Assembly: GCF_014230465.1 (NCBI RefSeq) | Contig: NZ_JAAXCY010000002.1 | Location: 124,001-188,000, forward strand | Length of the DNA: 64,000 bases | Origin: Pseudomonas cremoris | GTDB lineage: Bacteria > Pseudomonadota > Gammaproteobacteria > Pseudomonadales > Pseudomonadaceae | Direction: 5' to 3' | Shown here: one piece after another, positions 1 through 7,849 of the stretch | Numbering within the stretch: the stretch's first letter is position 1 | Layout of the letters: every line of letters begins with the position of its first letter | Position numbers and translations under genes: made by a program | Notes under the pieces: generated by a model | The model's database searches: none | Seen by the model: the letters and a program-made list of their open reading frames with translations, nothing else | Told to the model about the DNA's origin: nothing

Positions 1-127
1 GCTCAAAGACCAACAGGCCGGCCAGCAGGCTGGGCAGCAACTTGAGCGGCAGCACCAGCAGCAGTCCGCCGAAAATGATGATGTAGCTGGCCAGCAATAT
101 CACGTGACGCTGAGAAAACGTTGGCAT
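1..127 (-). CDS. AI-2E family transporter (partial, N-terminus only)
   Basis: The first 42 codons of a leftward gene that runs off the left edge. The translation begins MPTFSQRH and then gives a hydrophobic hairpin (LASYIIIFGGLLLVLP, then LLPSLLAGLLVFE), typical of the first transmembrane segments of the Pseudomonas AI-2E/PerM-type permease family. The name AI-2E covers exporters of very different substrates, so no substrate can be given. The ATG at 127 is the only plausible start. The family is inferred from the N-terminal residues alone, since the conserved core lies outside the window. Confidence 0.6.
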   Translation of the reverse strand, partial: MPTFSQRHVILLASYIIIFGGLLLVLPLKLLPSLLAGLLVFE

Positions 128-158
128 ACAGCCTCAAAACGAACGGCGTTAAAGGATG

Positions 159-259
159 TGTAGGAGCGAGCTTGCTCGCGAAAAACGCAAGAACGCCGCG
201 ATTTAGTCTGAGTACACGCGTTATCGTTCAGGTTTTTCGCGAGCAAGCTCGCTCCTACA
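159..259. repeat. REP pair (REPIN), divergent 'GTAGGAGCGAGC' variant
   Basis: Two inverted copies of the REP palindrome, about 22 bp each, are separated by about 55 bp. The core here is TAGGAGCGAGCTTGCTCGCG instead of GGGAGCGGGCTTGCTCGCG. The left copy reads forward and the right copy is its reverse complement. The element lies between the start of the AI-2E transporter gene and the 3' end of the psiF-like gene. Confidence 0.9.
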
Positions 260-303
260 GGCGGCTGTGTGCGAGTGTCGCAGCCTTCTATGGCCTGGGG
301 CTA

Positions 304-594
304 TTATTTCTTCAGGCAAGTGCTCATAAAGGTTTTACGCGCGTCGCCCGCCAATGCTTTGGTCTTGGCGTCGGCATTGCAGTCTTTCATCTTCTGCTGC
401 TGCGGCGTCAGGGTCTTGGCGGGAGCCGCCTTGAGGCACGTACTCATGAAGGCTTTGCGTTCATCGCCTTTGAGGGCCTTGGTGGTGGCGTCGGCATTGC
501 AGGTGGTCATTTTATTTTGCTGGGCGGTGTCAGCGAAGCTTTGGGAACACAGCAGCAGGCCGACCATCAACAGCGGAATACGCAGCATCTTCAT
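304..594 (-). CDS. psiF: PsiF repeat-containing secreted protein
   Basis: A 96-residue protein with a signal peptide (MKMLRIPLLMVGLLLCSQSFA, cleaved about residue 21) and two tandem PsiF repeats of about 40 residues. Each repeat has the pattern C-NADA-x-TKAL-x-GD-x-RK-x-FMSTCLK. The cysteines at about 32/53 and 72/93 may form one disulfide per repeat. PsiF proteins take their name from phosphate-starvation-inducible psiF of E. coli, and their molecular role is unknown. The start is supported by a GGGAG ribosome site 8 nt upstream. It is a single gene downstream of the AraC regulator on the same strand, with no visible Pho box that I would defend. Confidence 0.85.
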   Translation of the reverse strand: MKMLRIPLLMVGLLLCSQSFADTAQQNKMTTCNADATTKALKGDERKAFMSTCLKAAPAKTLTPQQQKMKDCNADAKTKALAGDARKTFMSTCLKK

Positions 595-666
595 GGAGTT
601 TTCTCCCTGTTACCGTGCCGAAGGGGCACGGCCTGCCCAGAAGTGTAGTCAAAGCCTGTTACATCT

Positions 667-1455
667 TCACCGCCCGCGAATATTCGACCGGCGGTATTGC
701 TCCGGCGTGCAGCCGGCGTGGCGTTGGAACATGGCGATAAAGGCCGAGGCGGTGCTGTAGCCCAGGTCGAACGCCACGTGTTGCACGCTGTGCTCACTGT
801 CCAGCGCTTCGATGGCCGCGAGGTAGCGCAGGCGCTGGCGCCATTCGCCGAAGCTCATGCCCAACTCCCGCACGAACTGGCGTGCGAGGGTGCGCTCACT
901 CACATGAACCTGCTCGGCCCAGTGCGCCAACGGGCGGTTGTCGGCTGGATCCGCCTGCATGCCTTCCAGCACACCGAGCAGACCGGGGTGGCGTGCGTAA
1001 GGCAAAAAGCAATCGTGGATCGGCGCCTGTTTGAGTTGGTCCACCAGCACGTGGGCCAGGCGGATATCGGCTTCGGTCTGCGGGATATTCACGTCACGCT
1101 TGGCAAAGTCGCTGAGGATGGCCTTGAGGATGTCACTGATGGCCAGGGTGCAGGGCTGCGGTGGCAGTTGCTCACACAGCTCCGGCGCCAGTCCTACCGA
1201 GTGGTAGACGATTGCCTCGGCGTTATACGAACTGTGTTCCGTATGGGGAGGCACCCACACTGCATACTGCGGCGGCGACATGAAGCGGTTGCCGGCCACT
1301 TCCATGCGCATGACACCGCTGGCGGAATAATCCAGCGAGCCCCAGAAATGCTGGTGCGGCGTGCACTCGGTGTCGGGGGCAAAATCCGAATAACGAAAGT
1401 ACACCGGGCTTGGCAGCTGGCGGAAATCCGGGAGGCGTACGTTGTGCTTGGCCAT
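667..1455 (-). CDS. AraC family transcriptional regulator (cupin sensor + HTH)
   Basis: A 262-residue regulator. The N-terminal cupin-like sensor includes HQHFWGSLDYSASGVM and WVPPHTEHSSYN. The C-terminal AraC DNA-binding domain has two helix-turn-helices: LAHWAEQVHVSERTLARQF, then a second one around VAFDLGYSTASAFIAMFQRH. I chose the ATG at 1455 (MAKHNVRLPDF) over the longer TTG frame at 1470. The longer frame would put one of three operator-like repeats inside the coding sequence. The gene is divergent from the EamA exporter, so the likely role is control of that exporter and of itself. The ligand is unknown. Confidence 0.9.
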   Translation of the reverse strand: MAKHNVRLPDFRQLPSPVYFRYSDFAPDTECTPHQHFWGSLDYSASGVMRMEVAGNRFMSPPQYAVWVPPHTEHSSYNAEAIVYHSVGLAPELCEQLPPQPCTLAISDILKAILSDFAKRDVNIPQTEADIRLAHVLVDQLKQAPIHDCFLPYARHPGLLGVLEGMQADPADNRPLAHWAEQVHVSERTLARQFVRELGMSFGEWRQRLRYLAAIEALDSEHSVQHVAFDLGYSTASAFIAMFQRHAGCTPEQYRRSNIRGR

Positions 1456-1456
1456 A

Positions 1457-1513
1457 TTGTCTGGATACAACGGTCGTTTGTCTGGATCGCAGTATAGGCT
1501 TCGATCCAGACAA
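1457..1513. promoter_or_regulatory. Three-site AraC-type operator between araC-like and eamA-like genes
   Basis: The 10-mer TTGTCTGGAT occurs three times in 57 bp. It is in direct orientation at 1457-1466 and 1478-1487, exactly 21 bp or two helical turns apart. It appears inverted as ATCCAGACAA at 1504-1513. The second and third copies extend to a perfect 12-bp inverted repeat (TTGTCTGGATCG at 1478-1489, CGATCCAGACAA at 1502-1513). A 21-bp direct repeat is the usual footprint of an AraC-family dimer. The site lies in the only gap between the two divergent genes. Confidence 0.75.
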
Positions 1514-1552
1514 TGGATAATCCTGCCTCAACAACACACCTGGTTCCTTGCG

Positions 1553-2428
1553 ATGCAATACGCTTATCCCCTGCTGGCCATTCTTATCTGGGCTGGCAAC
1601 ACCGTCGTCAACAAGTTGGCCGTGGGGTCGATCTTCCCTGCAGAGATCGGCTTTTACCGCTGGCTGCTGGCGGCGCTGCTGTTTACGCCGTTCATGCTCA
1701 AGCCGGTGATCGCCAACTGGGCGCTGATTCGCCCGAACCTGGGCAAGATCACCCTCCTGGGTGTGCTGGGCATGGCGGTTTACCAAAGCCTGGCGTACTA
1801 CGCCGCGTCACTGACCACCGCCACCAACATGGGCATCATCCTGTCGCTGATGCCGCTGATGGCGCTGACGGCCGCAATCATCAGCCTCGGCCAGCGCCTG
1901 ACCTACGGCGCCCTCACGGGTGCGGTGCTGTCGTTTGGCGGCGTGGTTGTGGTGGTGTCCGCCGGCAGCCTGGATGCGCTGTTGCAACACGGGGTCAACC
2001 TCGGCGACGGCATGATGCTGGTGGCCACCCTGGCCTACGCCGTCTACAGCACCCTGTTGAAAAAATGGCAGCTGCGCCTGCCGCCGTTGGTGTTGCTGTA
2101 TTTGCAGATACTAGTGGCGGTGGTGGTGCTGTTTCCGCTGTACCTGTTTTCGTCGAAGGCTGGCCTGGGTTGGGCGAATATCCCGCTGGTGTTATATGCG
2201 TGCTTGCTGGCGTCGATGTTGGCACCGTTGGCGTGGATGCATTCGGTGAAAACGTTGGGCCCGAGCCGGACCACGCTGTTTTTCAACTTGCTGCCGCTGA
2301 TTACGGCACTGATTGCCGCCGCGGTGTTGAAGGAAGAATTGGCGCTGTATCACCTGGTGGGCGGTTTGCTGACGTTGGGCGGGGTAATTCTTTCGGAGCG
2401 TTGGACTACACCCGTACGTGCGGGCTGA
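1553..2428 (+). CDS. EamA-family (DMT) transporter
   Basis: A 291-residue inner-membrane protein with about ten hydrophobic segments and two EamA repeats of about 140 residues. It begins MQYAYPLLAILIWAGNTVVNKLAVG, which is the usual opening of the drug/metabolite transporter superfamily. The start at 1553 was preferred over upstream in-frame codons because it places the first transmembrane helix at the N-terminus and leaves the operator region free. Such proteins export metabolites or amino acids, and the substrate cannot be read from sequence. It is divergent from, and probably controlled by, the AraC regulator at 667-1455. Confidence 0.88.
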   Translation: MQYAYPLLAILIWAGNTVVNKLAVGSIFPAEIGFYRWLLAALLFTPFMLKPVIANWALIRPNLGKITLLGVLGMAVYQSLAYYAASLTTATNMGIILSLMPLMALTAAIISLGQRLTYGALTGAVLSFGGVVVVVSAGSLDALLQHGVNLGDGMMLVATLAYAVYSTLLKKWQLRLPPLVLLYLQILVAVVVLFPLYLFSSKAGLGWANIPLVLYACLLASMLAPLAWMHSVKTLGPSRTTLFFNLLPLITALIAAAVLKEELALYHLVGGLLTLGGVILSERWTTPVRAG

Positions 2429-2438
2429 ATGCAGTCCC

Positions 2439-2527
2439 TGTGGGAGCGGGCTTGCTCGCGAATGCGGTGGTTCAGCGAGCTCATTCGTTATTGACACACC
2501 GCATTCGCGAGCAAGCCCGCTCCCACA
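2439..2527. repeat. REP pair (REPIN), head-inward type
   Basis: Forward core GGGAGCGGGCTTGCTCGCG, about 40 bp of spacer, then the inverted core. It lies between the convergent 3' ends of the EamA exporter and the lipase gene. Confidence 0.95.
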
Positions 2528-2546
2528 ATTGGACCGCACCCGCCTC

Positions 2547-3437
2547 CTAAACACCTGCCGCCTTCAGCCTTTGCGCATGCTCGACAAACAGCCTGATCGG
2601 CTCAGCGCCCTTGCCCACCAGTCCCAGGGACTGGTTGACGATATCGAAGTGATCCAGCGGATAGTCATCACCGATCACCACCCCCAAGTGCGAGCTATAG
2701 CGCCCGACCATCCCGTCGCACTGGCCTTTCTCACGCACAAAGCTGCGGGCGAACAGGCGACAGCTGCGGTTCGTGCCGTCGAACAGGTTGCGGCCCCGGT
2801 CGGTAATGCCCGGCTGCAACGTGCCGGACCACGAGTAGTAGCGCACGCCATTGACCTCTTCTGCGCCCTGCCCGCCCCACGTCTGCGGCAAGCCCTGCGG
2901 ATAATCGCGATTGAACAGCGCAACCCCTTCGCTGGTCAGCGAGCGGTGGGAGGCATGCAAATCAGCCTTGAATCGCGGCCCGCGATAGCCGGTTTCCAGC
3001 AGCCCCATCACCCAGGCCGACAGGTAAAACACCGCACTCAGGATCCGGCCTTTCACACTGTGAGTCGGGTAGTGGGTGTGGATATGGTCGGCCAGCTCCG
3101 AGCCATGGTTGGGCCCGGCCACGGAGGTCACCGAGGCCACCCACTCCGGGCGTTTTGCCGCCGCGTATCGCGCAGTGAGCGAGCCCTGGCTATGGCCGAT
3201 CAGGTTGACCTTGTCGGCACCGGTCTCGCGGCGAATCCGTTCGATCTGCACCAGCAACTGCTCGCCGCGCACCTCACTGGAATCCAGCGGCGCCACCTGC
3301 ACCGGAAATACCTGCGCCCCGCCTTTGCGCAGCGCAGGGACAATACCGTACCAATAGGGGAACCACCCCAGCCGCACAAAACCGAGCATGCCGGGCACCA
3401 GGACCAGGGGGTAACGCGTGGCTAATGACTGCGGCAT
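2547..3437 (-). CDS. Triacylglycerol lipase-like alpha/beta hydrolase, no signal peptide
   Basis: A 296-residue hydrolase resembling bacterial lipase subfamily I.1, closest in style to the signal-less P. fragi type. The nucleophile elbow is GHSQG in VNLIGHSQGSLTARY. The acid is probably the Asp of CDGMVGRYSSHLG, and the histidine that of DYPLDHFDIVN. The strand-1 oxyanion segment reads LVPGMLGF, where most relatives have LVHGLFGF. The start MPQSLATRYPLVLVPG at 3437 follows AAGGACG. No secretion signal is visible, so export, if any, is not by Sec. The gene is alone between the ferritin-like gene and a REP pair. Confidence 0.85.
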   Translation of the reverse strand: MPQSLATRYPLVLVPGMLGFVRLGWFPYWYGIVPALRKGGAQVFPVQVAPLDSSEVRGEQLLVQIERIRRETGADKVNLIGHSQGSLTARYAAAKRPEWVASVTSVAGPNHGSELADHIHTHYPTHSVKGRILSAVFYLSAWVMGLLETGYRGPRFKADLHASHRSLTSEGVALFNRDYPQGLPQTWGGQGAEEVNGVRYYSWSGTLQPGITDRGRNLFDGTNRSCRLFARSFVREKGQCDGMVGRYSSHLGVVIGDDYPLDHFDIVNQSLGLVGKGAEPIRLFVEHAQRLKAAGV

Positions 3438-3604
3438 GGGCCGAACGTCCTTGTTCAAGAAGGATCCCTGGAGGCTAGCGCAGTCCCGCGACGAGCTTGT
3501 GACATAAATCCGATAAAACTTTTTGCGTTGCGCGGGACTCACAACTTGGAGCGATCACGCCGGCAGAGCGTGGCGTAAAACCGGATTAGCACCAGGAGAT
3601 TGAG

Positions 3605-4135
3605 ATGACTGAAGCACACCTGACTGACGTTGCAACCCTGCGCAGCCGCGCCCGCCAGAACGTCGAAAATGGCGCCGTGACCGAAGGTTATGACGCTGAC
3701 CGAGAAGAAATCATCCGCTTGCTCAACGAGTCGCTGGCCACTGAGTTGGTCTGCGTGCTGCGCTACAAGCGTCACTACTTCATGGCTAGCGGCATCAAAG
3801 CCTCCGTTGCCGCCGATGAGTTCCTCGAACACGCCACCCAAGAGGCCGAGCACGCCGACAAGCTTGCCGAGCGCATTGTGCAGTTGGGTGGTGAACCAGA
3901 GTTCAACCCGGACCTGCTGACAAAAAACTCCCACGCTCAATACGTAGCGGGCAAAGATCTAAAGGAAATGGTCTACGAAGACCTGGTGGCCGAACGGATT
4001 GCGGTAGACAGCTATCGCGAGATCATCCAGTACATCGGTGATAAAGACCCGACTACCCGCCGTCTCTTTGAAGAAATCCTGGCCCAGGAAGAAGAACACG
4101 CCGACGACATGGCGGACATCCTGGAAAGCCTGTAA
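3605..4135 (+). CDS. Bacterioferritin-like / ferritin-like domain protein
   Basis: A 176-residue four-helix ferritin-like protein. Di-iron ligands are visible in order: E in NESLATELV, E-x2-H in QEAEHADKL, E in DLVAERIAVD, and E-x2-H in AQEEEHADDM. This matches the bacterioferritin/Dps-like superfamily and implies iron oxidation or storage in the cytoplasm. The length is slightly above bacterioferritin (about 155-160) because of an N-terminal extension of about 25 residues. The heme-binding methionine is not clearly placed. The start at 3605 follows AGGAG by 6 nt. The gene stands alone with no iron-uptake neighbour. Confidence 0.85.
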   Translation: MTEAHLTDVATLRSRARQNVENGAVTEGYDADREEIIRLLNESLATELVCVLRYKRHYFMASGIKASVAADEFLEHATQEAEHADKLAERIVQLGGEPEFNPDLLTKNSHAQYVAGKDLKEMVYEDLVAERIAVDSYREIIQYIGDKDPTTRRLFEEILAQEEEHADDMADILESL

Positions 4136-4156
4136 CTAACAACACTGCGAGCCCCC

Positions 4157-4246
4157 TGTGGGAGCGGGCTTGCTCGCGAAAGTGGAGTTTCAGTCAACAC
4201 ATTCATCGACTGATCCACCATTTTCGCGAGCAAGCCCGCTCCCACA
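4157..4246. repeat. REP pair (REPIN), head-inward type
   Basis: Forward and inverted cores flank a spacer of about 42 bp (GTGGAGTTTCAGT... CTGATCCACCA). The element lies in the 130-bp gap between the convergent ferritin-like gene and asmA. Confidence 0.95.
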
Positions 4247-4268
4247 TTTCAGGCCCTGGTTTATTCAG

Positions 4269-6338
4269 TTAGCCTTTCACAGTTTTCGGCGCCTTGCCCT
4301 CACGCATCTGCTGCAACAACGGCGCACACTGGTTCGGCTCATCGCCACTTGGGGCCACCAACGCCAGCAATCCGGCTGCAGGCCCTGCTATCACACCCAG
4401 CGCCACCATCCCCGCACCTCGCAGCATCAACGGCACGGCTTTCACGCCCGCATTGGGCTTGATAAACGGCCCGTTGACGTACAACGGTGAACGCAGGGAG
4501 AACAACCGAAAGCCTTTCGATTCTGGCGTGATGGTCAGGTCCAATTGCTCCGTGGCCATGTTCGCCGTGCCATCGATGTAGATAATCGCGTTCTCGGTGT
4601 CGAACACAAACAACCGCGTCGTGGCCAAGCCGGTCTTGATCCCGAAGTCGGCCGCCGCGCAGTTGATCTTCACTTCCTTGTCGCCAAACAGGCGACCCAC
4701 CACGTAGTTACCCACATTGAGCCCGGCGATTTCCATCAGGCCACGGCTGATGGCGCCGTCATTGATCAGCATCTTCAAGTCGCCGTTGGAGGTGCCCAGC
4801 AGTGCCGCCACAGAGTTGCCGCGACCGGAAATATCGGCATCGCCATTGAGCTCACCGAAGCTGGTTTTCATCGGTTCGAAGGTCGGGAACAGCTGTTTGA
4901 GCTTGAAGTTGCGCGCCGTCAGTTTGGCGCGGCCTTCCATCGGCGTGGTGCGACCGTTCAGGCGAATTTGCGCATCCAGCTTGCCACCCGCCACGCCAAA
5001 TCGCAGGGGCTCAAGGCTCAGCTCGCCGTCGTTGAGCACCAGGTGGGTGTAAAGGTCGGTAAAGGGCAACTCGGCGCTGTGCACGATGCGTTTGCCGGTG
5101 AATTCCACATCGGCATCCATGTCACGCCAGCGCTCGGTACGAAACTCTTCCACCGGCAGCACTTTGGTCGCCGGCTGTTTGCTTTCACCGCCCCGCGCCT
5201 TTTGCTTGGCATTGGAGTCGGCGCCGATCAGCGGTGCGAGGTCGGTCATCAGCAGTTGGTTGGACACCAGCGCGCCGGTGAGCTTGGGCCGAGGCTGGCT
5301 GGCGACGTAACCCAGGTTGCCGTGGATATCACTGTTGCCGATCTTGCCGTTGAAGTTTTCATAGCTGAATGATGCGCCAGTGGGCTCGTGCAGCTTGGCG
5401 ATCAAGTGACCATCGGTAGAGTAGGCCGGCGAATCCGGCAGGGTCACGCCGGTGAGCGGATACAGGTTGCCAAGGCTGCTACCCGCAAGTTTCAGGCGCA
5501 GGTCGAGGGCGCCAAGATTAAGCGGATCGGTGAGGGTACCGGCGAGCGCAATGCTGGTGTCGGCGATCTTGACCTGGGCCTGCAACGGAAACGGCTTGGC
5601 CGCGTCCTGCAGGGCCAGCAGGCCGCCGATCTTGCCAGTGCCATCAAGCTTCTGTCCGTGGTATTGGCCTTTGACCTTGAGACCAAACGCGTAGTCCTGC
5701 GGCGCCGAACCTTTTTCCAGGGCCTTCTTGGCATCGGCGTCGCCGACGATTTCACCAAACGGGATCGGTTTGCCGAGCGGATCGATGATCACGTCCAGCT
5801 GTGTCTTGAGGGTCTGGTCGTCGAGGGTCACGTGGCCTTTGTCGAAGCCAATGGCGCCAATGTCCACGACCCAGTTGGAAGGCTCGGCATTCGGGTCCTT
5901 GGGGTCGAACTTGAAGGTCCAGTTGGCGCGCCCATCCGCCAGACGCTGCAACTGTGCACTCGGTTCGGTGAGGTCGATACGCGGGATCACCACGCGCTGC
6001 ACCAGCAAGGCCAGCGGCGAGATGCGCAGCTCCACTTTCTTGAGCGTGACCATTTGCGGGGTTTTCGACCAATCCGGATTGCCCAGTGTCAGGTCTTCGG
6101 CAATCACATGGGGCCACGGCACCCAGGCGCGCCAGCCACCTTCATCGGGCTCCCGCGCCCACACCACGGCCAGGTTGCCATTGATGGCAAACGGGCGATG
6201 CAGTTCTTCGGAGACCTTGGCGTTGAGGGGCGGCTTGATGCGGTTCCAGTCAAAGAACACCAGGACCAGCACCACCACGGCGATTAACAGAACGAAGCTG
6301 GCGCAGCTCCAAGCGACAATTTTACGAGTGCGCGTCAT
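4269..6338 (-). CDS. asmA: AsmA family protein
   Basis: A 689-residue protein with one N-terminal membrane anchor (IVAWSCASFVLLIAVVVLVLV, about residues 7-27) and a long periplasmic part. The N-terminal AsmA signature is around RPFAINGNLAVVW. The AsmA C-terminal domain, about residues 430-640, includes GELNGDADISGRGNS and TELPESKGF-like strands. AsmA-like proteins form long beta-groove bridges thought to move phospholipids between the inner and outer membrane. The length is close to other AsmA proteins (about 600-750). It is a monocistronic gene on the minus strand, convergent with the ferritin-like gene. Confidence 0.88.
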   Translation of the reverse strand: MTRTRKIVAWSCASFVLLIAVVVLVLVFFDWNRIKPPLNAKVSEELHRPFAINGNLAVVWAREPDEGGWRAWVPWPHVIAEDLTLGNPDWSKTPQMVTLKKVELRISPLALLVQRVVIPRIDLTEPSAQLQRLADGRANWTFKFDPKDPNAEPSNWVVDIGAIGFDKGHVTLDDQTLKTQLDVIIDPLGKPIPFGEIVGDADAKKALEKGSAPQDYAFGLKVKGQYHGQKLDGTGKIGGLLALQDAAKPFPLQAQVKIADTSIALAGTLTDPLNLGALDLRLKLAGSSLGNLYPLTGVTLPDSPAYSTDGHLIAKLHEPTGASFSYENFNGKIGNSDIHGNLGYVASQPRPKLTGALVSNQLLMTDLAPLIGADSNAKQKARGGESKQPATKVLPVEEFRTERWRDMDADVEFTGKRIVHSAELPFTDLYTHLVLNDGELSLEPLRFGVAGGKLDAQIRLNGRTTPMEGRAKLTARNFKLKQLFPTFEPMKTSFGELNGDADISGRGNSVAALLGTSNGDLKMLINDGAISRGLMEIAGLNVGNYVVGRLFGDKEVKINCAAADFGIKTGLATTRLFVFDTENAIIYIDGTANMATEQLDLTITPESKGFRLFSLRSPLYVNGPFIKPNAGVKAVPLMLRGAGMVALGVIAGPAAGLLALVAPSGDEPNQCAPLLQQMREGKAPKTVKG

Positions 6339-6688
6339 TGCACAGGACTCCTGAATACGACTACGTAGCTGAACTACAGCTCATATGGGTACGACTGGCA
6401 AACCGCCTGGGGGTTTAACCCGATCACCGATTTAACCGCAAAAATCTATTTTCCTGACCATCTAGACAGGTTAAAGCCATCGACGGCGCACCATTGTTAC
6501 CCAGCTCCGTGTCGAAAATACCCACCACGGTGCAAAACCGCGGGCTTGAGAGGCGCGTGCTAGAGCCTCCGCAGCGAACAATCAATTCTGTTGATTATTA
6601 CCATTGTATTTATGAACTTTTATATCGACTTATCGAGAGTAGCATTAGCCCTGTACCCACTTTATCGCCCTCCCAAGGAGCAACCATC
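6339..6688. other. Non-coding gap with an AT-rich leader
   Basis: 350 bp between the divergent starts of asmA and the repeat protein. No gene is visible. The part from about 6570 to 6660 is far more AT-rich than its surroundings (runs such as TTGATTATTACCATTG and TTTATATCG) and lies just upstream of an AAGGAG ribosome site. It therefore probably holds the promoter of the downstream secreted protein. I could not pick a convincing -35/-10 pair. Confidence 0.4.
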
Positions 6689-7060
6689 ATGAAACGCCAA
6701 TTACTCGCTACCGTCCTCTTGTCTGTCCTGGCTTCCAGCGCTTTTGCCCTGCCAGCCGCAGAACAAGCGACCCCACAGAATAAAGCCCAAGCCGTTCAAT
6801 CCAGCCAAACCCTGGCTCGCAGCGGTTCGCAAGAAGAAGAGAACCGTGACTACGCCAAAGGCGGCGTTGCTGAAAACGGCTCGGAACAAGCCAACAAACG
6901 CGCTTACACCGAAGGCGTTGCTGAAGGTGGCCGTGATCGCCTGGAACAGAAAGGCCTGGTTGAAGGCGGTGCTGAACAAGCCAACAAACGCGCCTACACC
7001 GAAGGTGTTGCCGAAGGTGGTGCTGACCGCCTGAAAGAACTGCACGAAGCACAGAGCTAA
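6689..7060 (+). CDS. Small secreted repeat protein, function unknown
   Basis: A 123-residue protein with a signal peptide (about residues 1-21, ending SSAFA) and a hydrophilic mature part. The segment EQANKRAYTEGVAEGG occurs twice with a period of 30 residues (nucleotide copies starting at 6884 and 6974), each followed by DRL. A degenerate copy (DYAKGGVAENG) precedes them. The near-identical DNA of the two copies points to a recent internal duplication. I know similar proteins only as hypothetical Pseudomonas proteins. AAGGAG lies 8 nt before the ATG and a strong terminator follows, so it is transcribed alone. Confidence 0.75.
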   Translation: MKRQLLATVLLSVLASSAFALPAAEQATPQNKAQAVQSSQTLARSGSQEEENRDYAKGGVAENGSEQANKRAYTEGVAEGGRDRLEQKGLVEGGAEQANKRAYTEGVAEGGADRLKELHEAQS

Positions 7061-7076
7061 GCCTGTGGAGGCCGAT

Positions 7077-7110
7077 AAAAAAGCCCGATCTACCGATCGG
7101 GCTTTTGCTT
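7077..7110 (+). terminator. Rho-independent terminator
   Basis: The 9-bp stem AGCCCGATC / GATCGGGCT with loop TACC is followed by TTTTGCTT. It sits 16 nt after the stop codon of the secreted repeat protein. Confidence 0.9.
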
Positions 7111-7211
7111 AGCTGTAGACCCACTCACGCACATCCCCCGCCAAGTTCGACGCCGATGAAGCTGTTTTGCTAGAGTGCGTCGCTGTACTTGTCGACTAAG
7201 CCTGCCCGCCA

Positions 7212-7844
7212 ATGCTGCCCCGTGCCGAACAGAAGCAACAGACCCGCCTCGCCCTGATGGACGCAGCCCGCCATCTGATGGAGTGTGGCCGAGGGTTTGG
7301 CAGCTTGAGCCTGCGGGAAGTGGCAAAGACTGCGGGTATCGTACCCACCGGTTTCTATCGTCATTTTGCCGACATGGACCAGTTGGGCCTGGTGCTGGTG
7401 AGTGAAGTCGGCCAGACCTTCCGCGCCACGATTCGCCTGGTACGCCACAACGAATTCGTGATGGGCGGCATCATCGATGCCTCGGTGCGGATCTTTCTCG
7501 ATGTGGTCTCGGCCAACCGCTCACAATTCCTGTTCCTGGCTCGCGAGCAATACGGCGGCTGCCTCGCGGTGCGTCAGGCCATCGGCGCCCTGCGCGAAGA
7601 CATCACCCGCGACCTGGCGGCCGACCTGACATTGATGCCAAAGCTGCAGCACCTGGATGCCGAAGGCCTGCACGTCATGGCCGACCTGATCGTCAAAAGC
7701 GTGTTTGCCACCCTCCCCGACATCATCGACCCTCCGGCTCAGGCCCTGCCTGCCCACCTTACGCCCCAGGCGAAAATCACCCAGCAACTGCGCTTTATCT
7801 TTATCGGATTGAAACACTGGCAAGGCCTGGGTAGCACCGAATAG
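7212..7844 (+). CDS. desT: TetR-family regulator DesT (unsaturated fatty-acid desaturase control)
   Basis: A 210-residue TetR/FabR-like regulator. The N-terminal HTH (about residues 28-55) reads LREVAKTAGIVPTGFYRHF, and the C-terminal ligand domain includes SRQFLFLAREQYGG-like sequence (NRSQFLFLAREQYGGC). It matches the P. aeruginosa repressor DesT, which senses the saturated/unsaturated acyl-CoA ratio and controls the desCB desaturase operon. In PAO1 desT also lies immediately before ureE, as here. The desaturase genes are not next to it in this window. The ATG at 7212 has only a weak ribosome site. Confidence 0.85.
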   Translation: MLPRAEQKQQTRLALMDAARHLMECGRGFGSLSLREVAKTAGIVPTGFYRHFADMDQLGLVLVSEVGQTFRATIRLVRHNEFVMGGIIDASVRIFLDVVSANRSQFLFLAREQYGGCLAVRQAIGALREDITRDLAADLTLMPKLQHLDAEGLHVMADLIVKSVFATLPDIIDPPAQALPAHLTPQAKITQQLRFIFIGLKHWQGLGSTE

Positions 7845-7849
7845 GCCAA

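Noticed and set aside
613..631. CCGTGCC/GGCACGG hairpin after the AraC gene
   Set aside because: There is no T-run on either strand, so I do not call it a terminator. It may be chance in GC-rich DNA.
1442..1552. Longer N-terminus for the EamA exporter (frame from 1442)
   Set aside because: It would translate the operator repeats, and the added 37 residues are hydrophilic and unlike the family.
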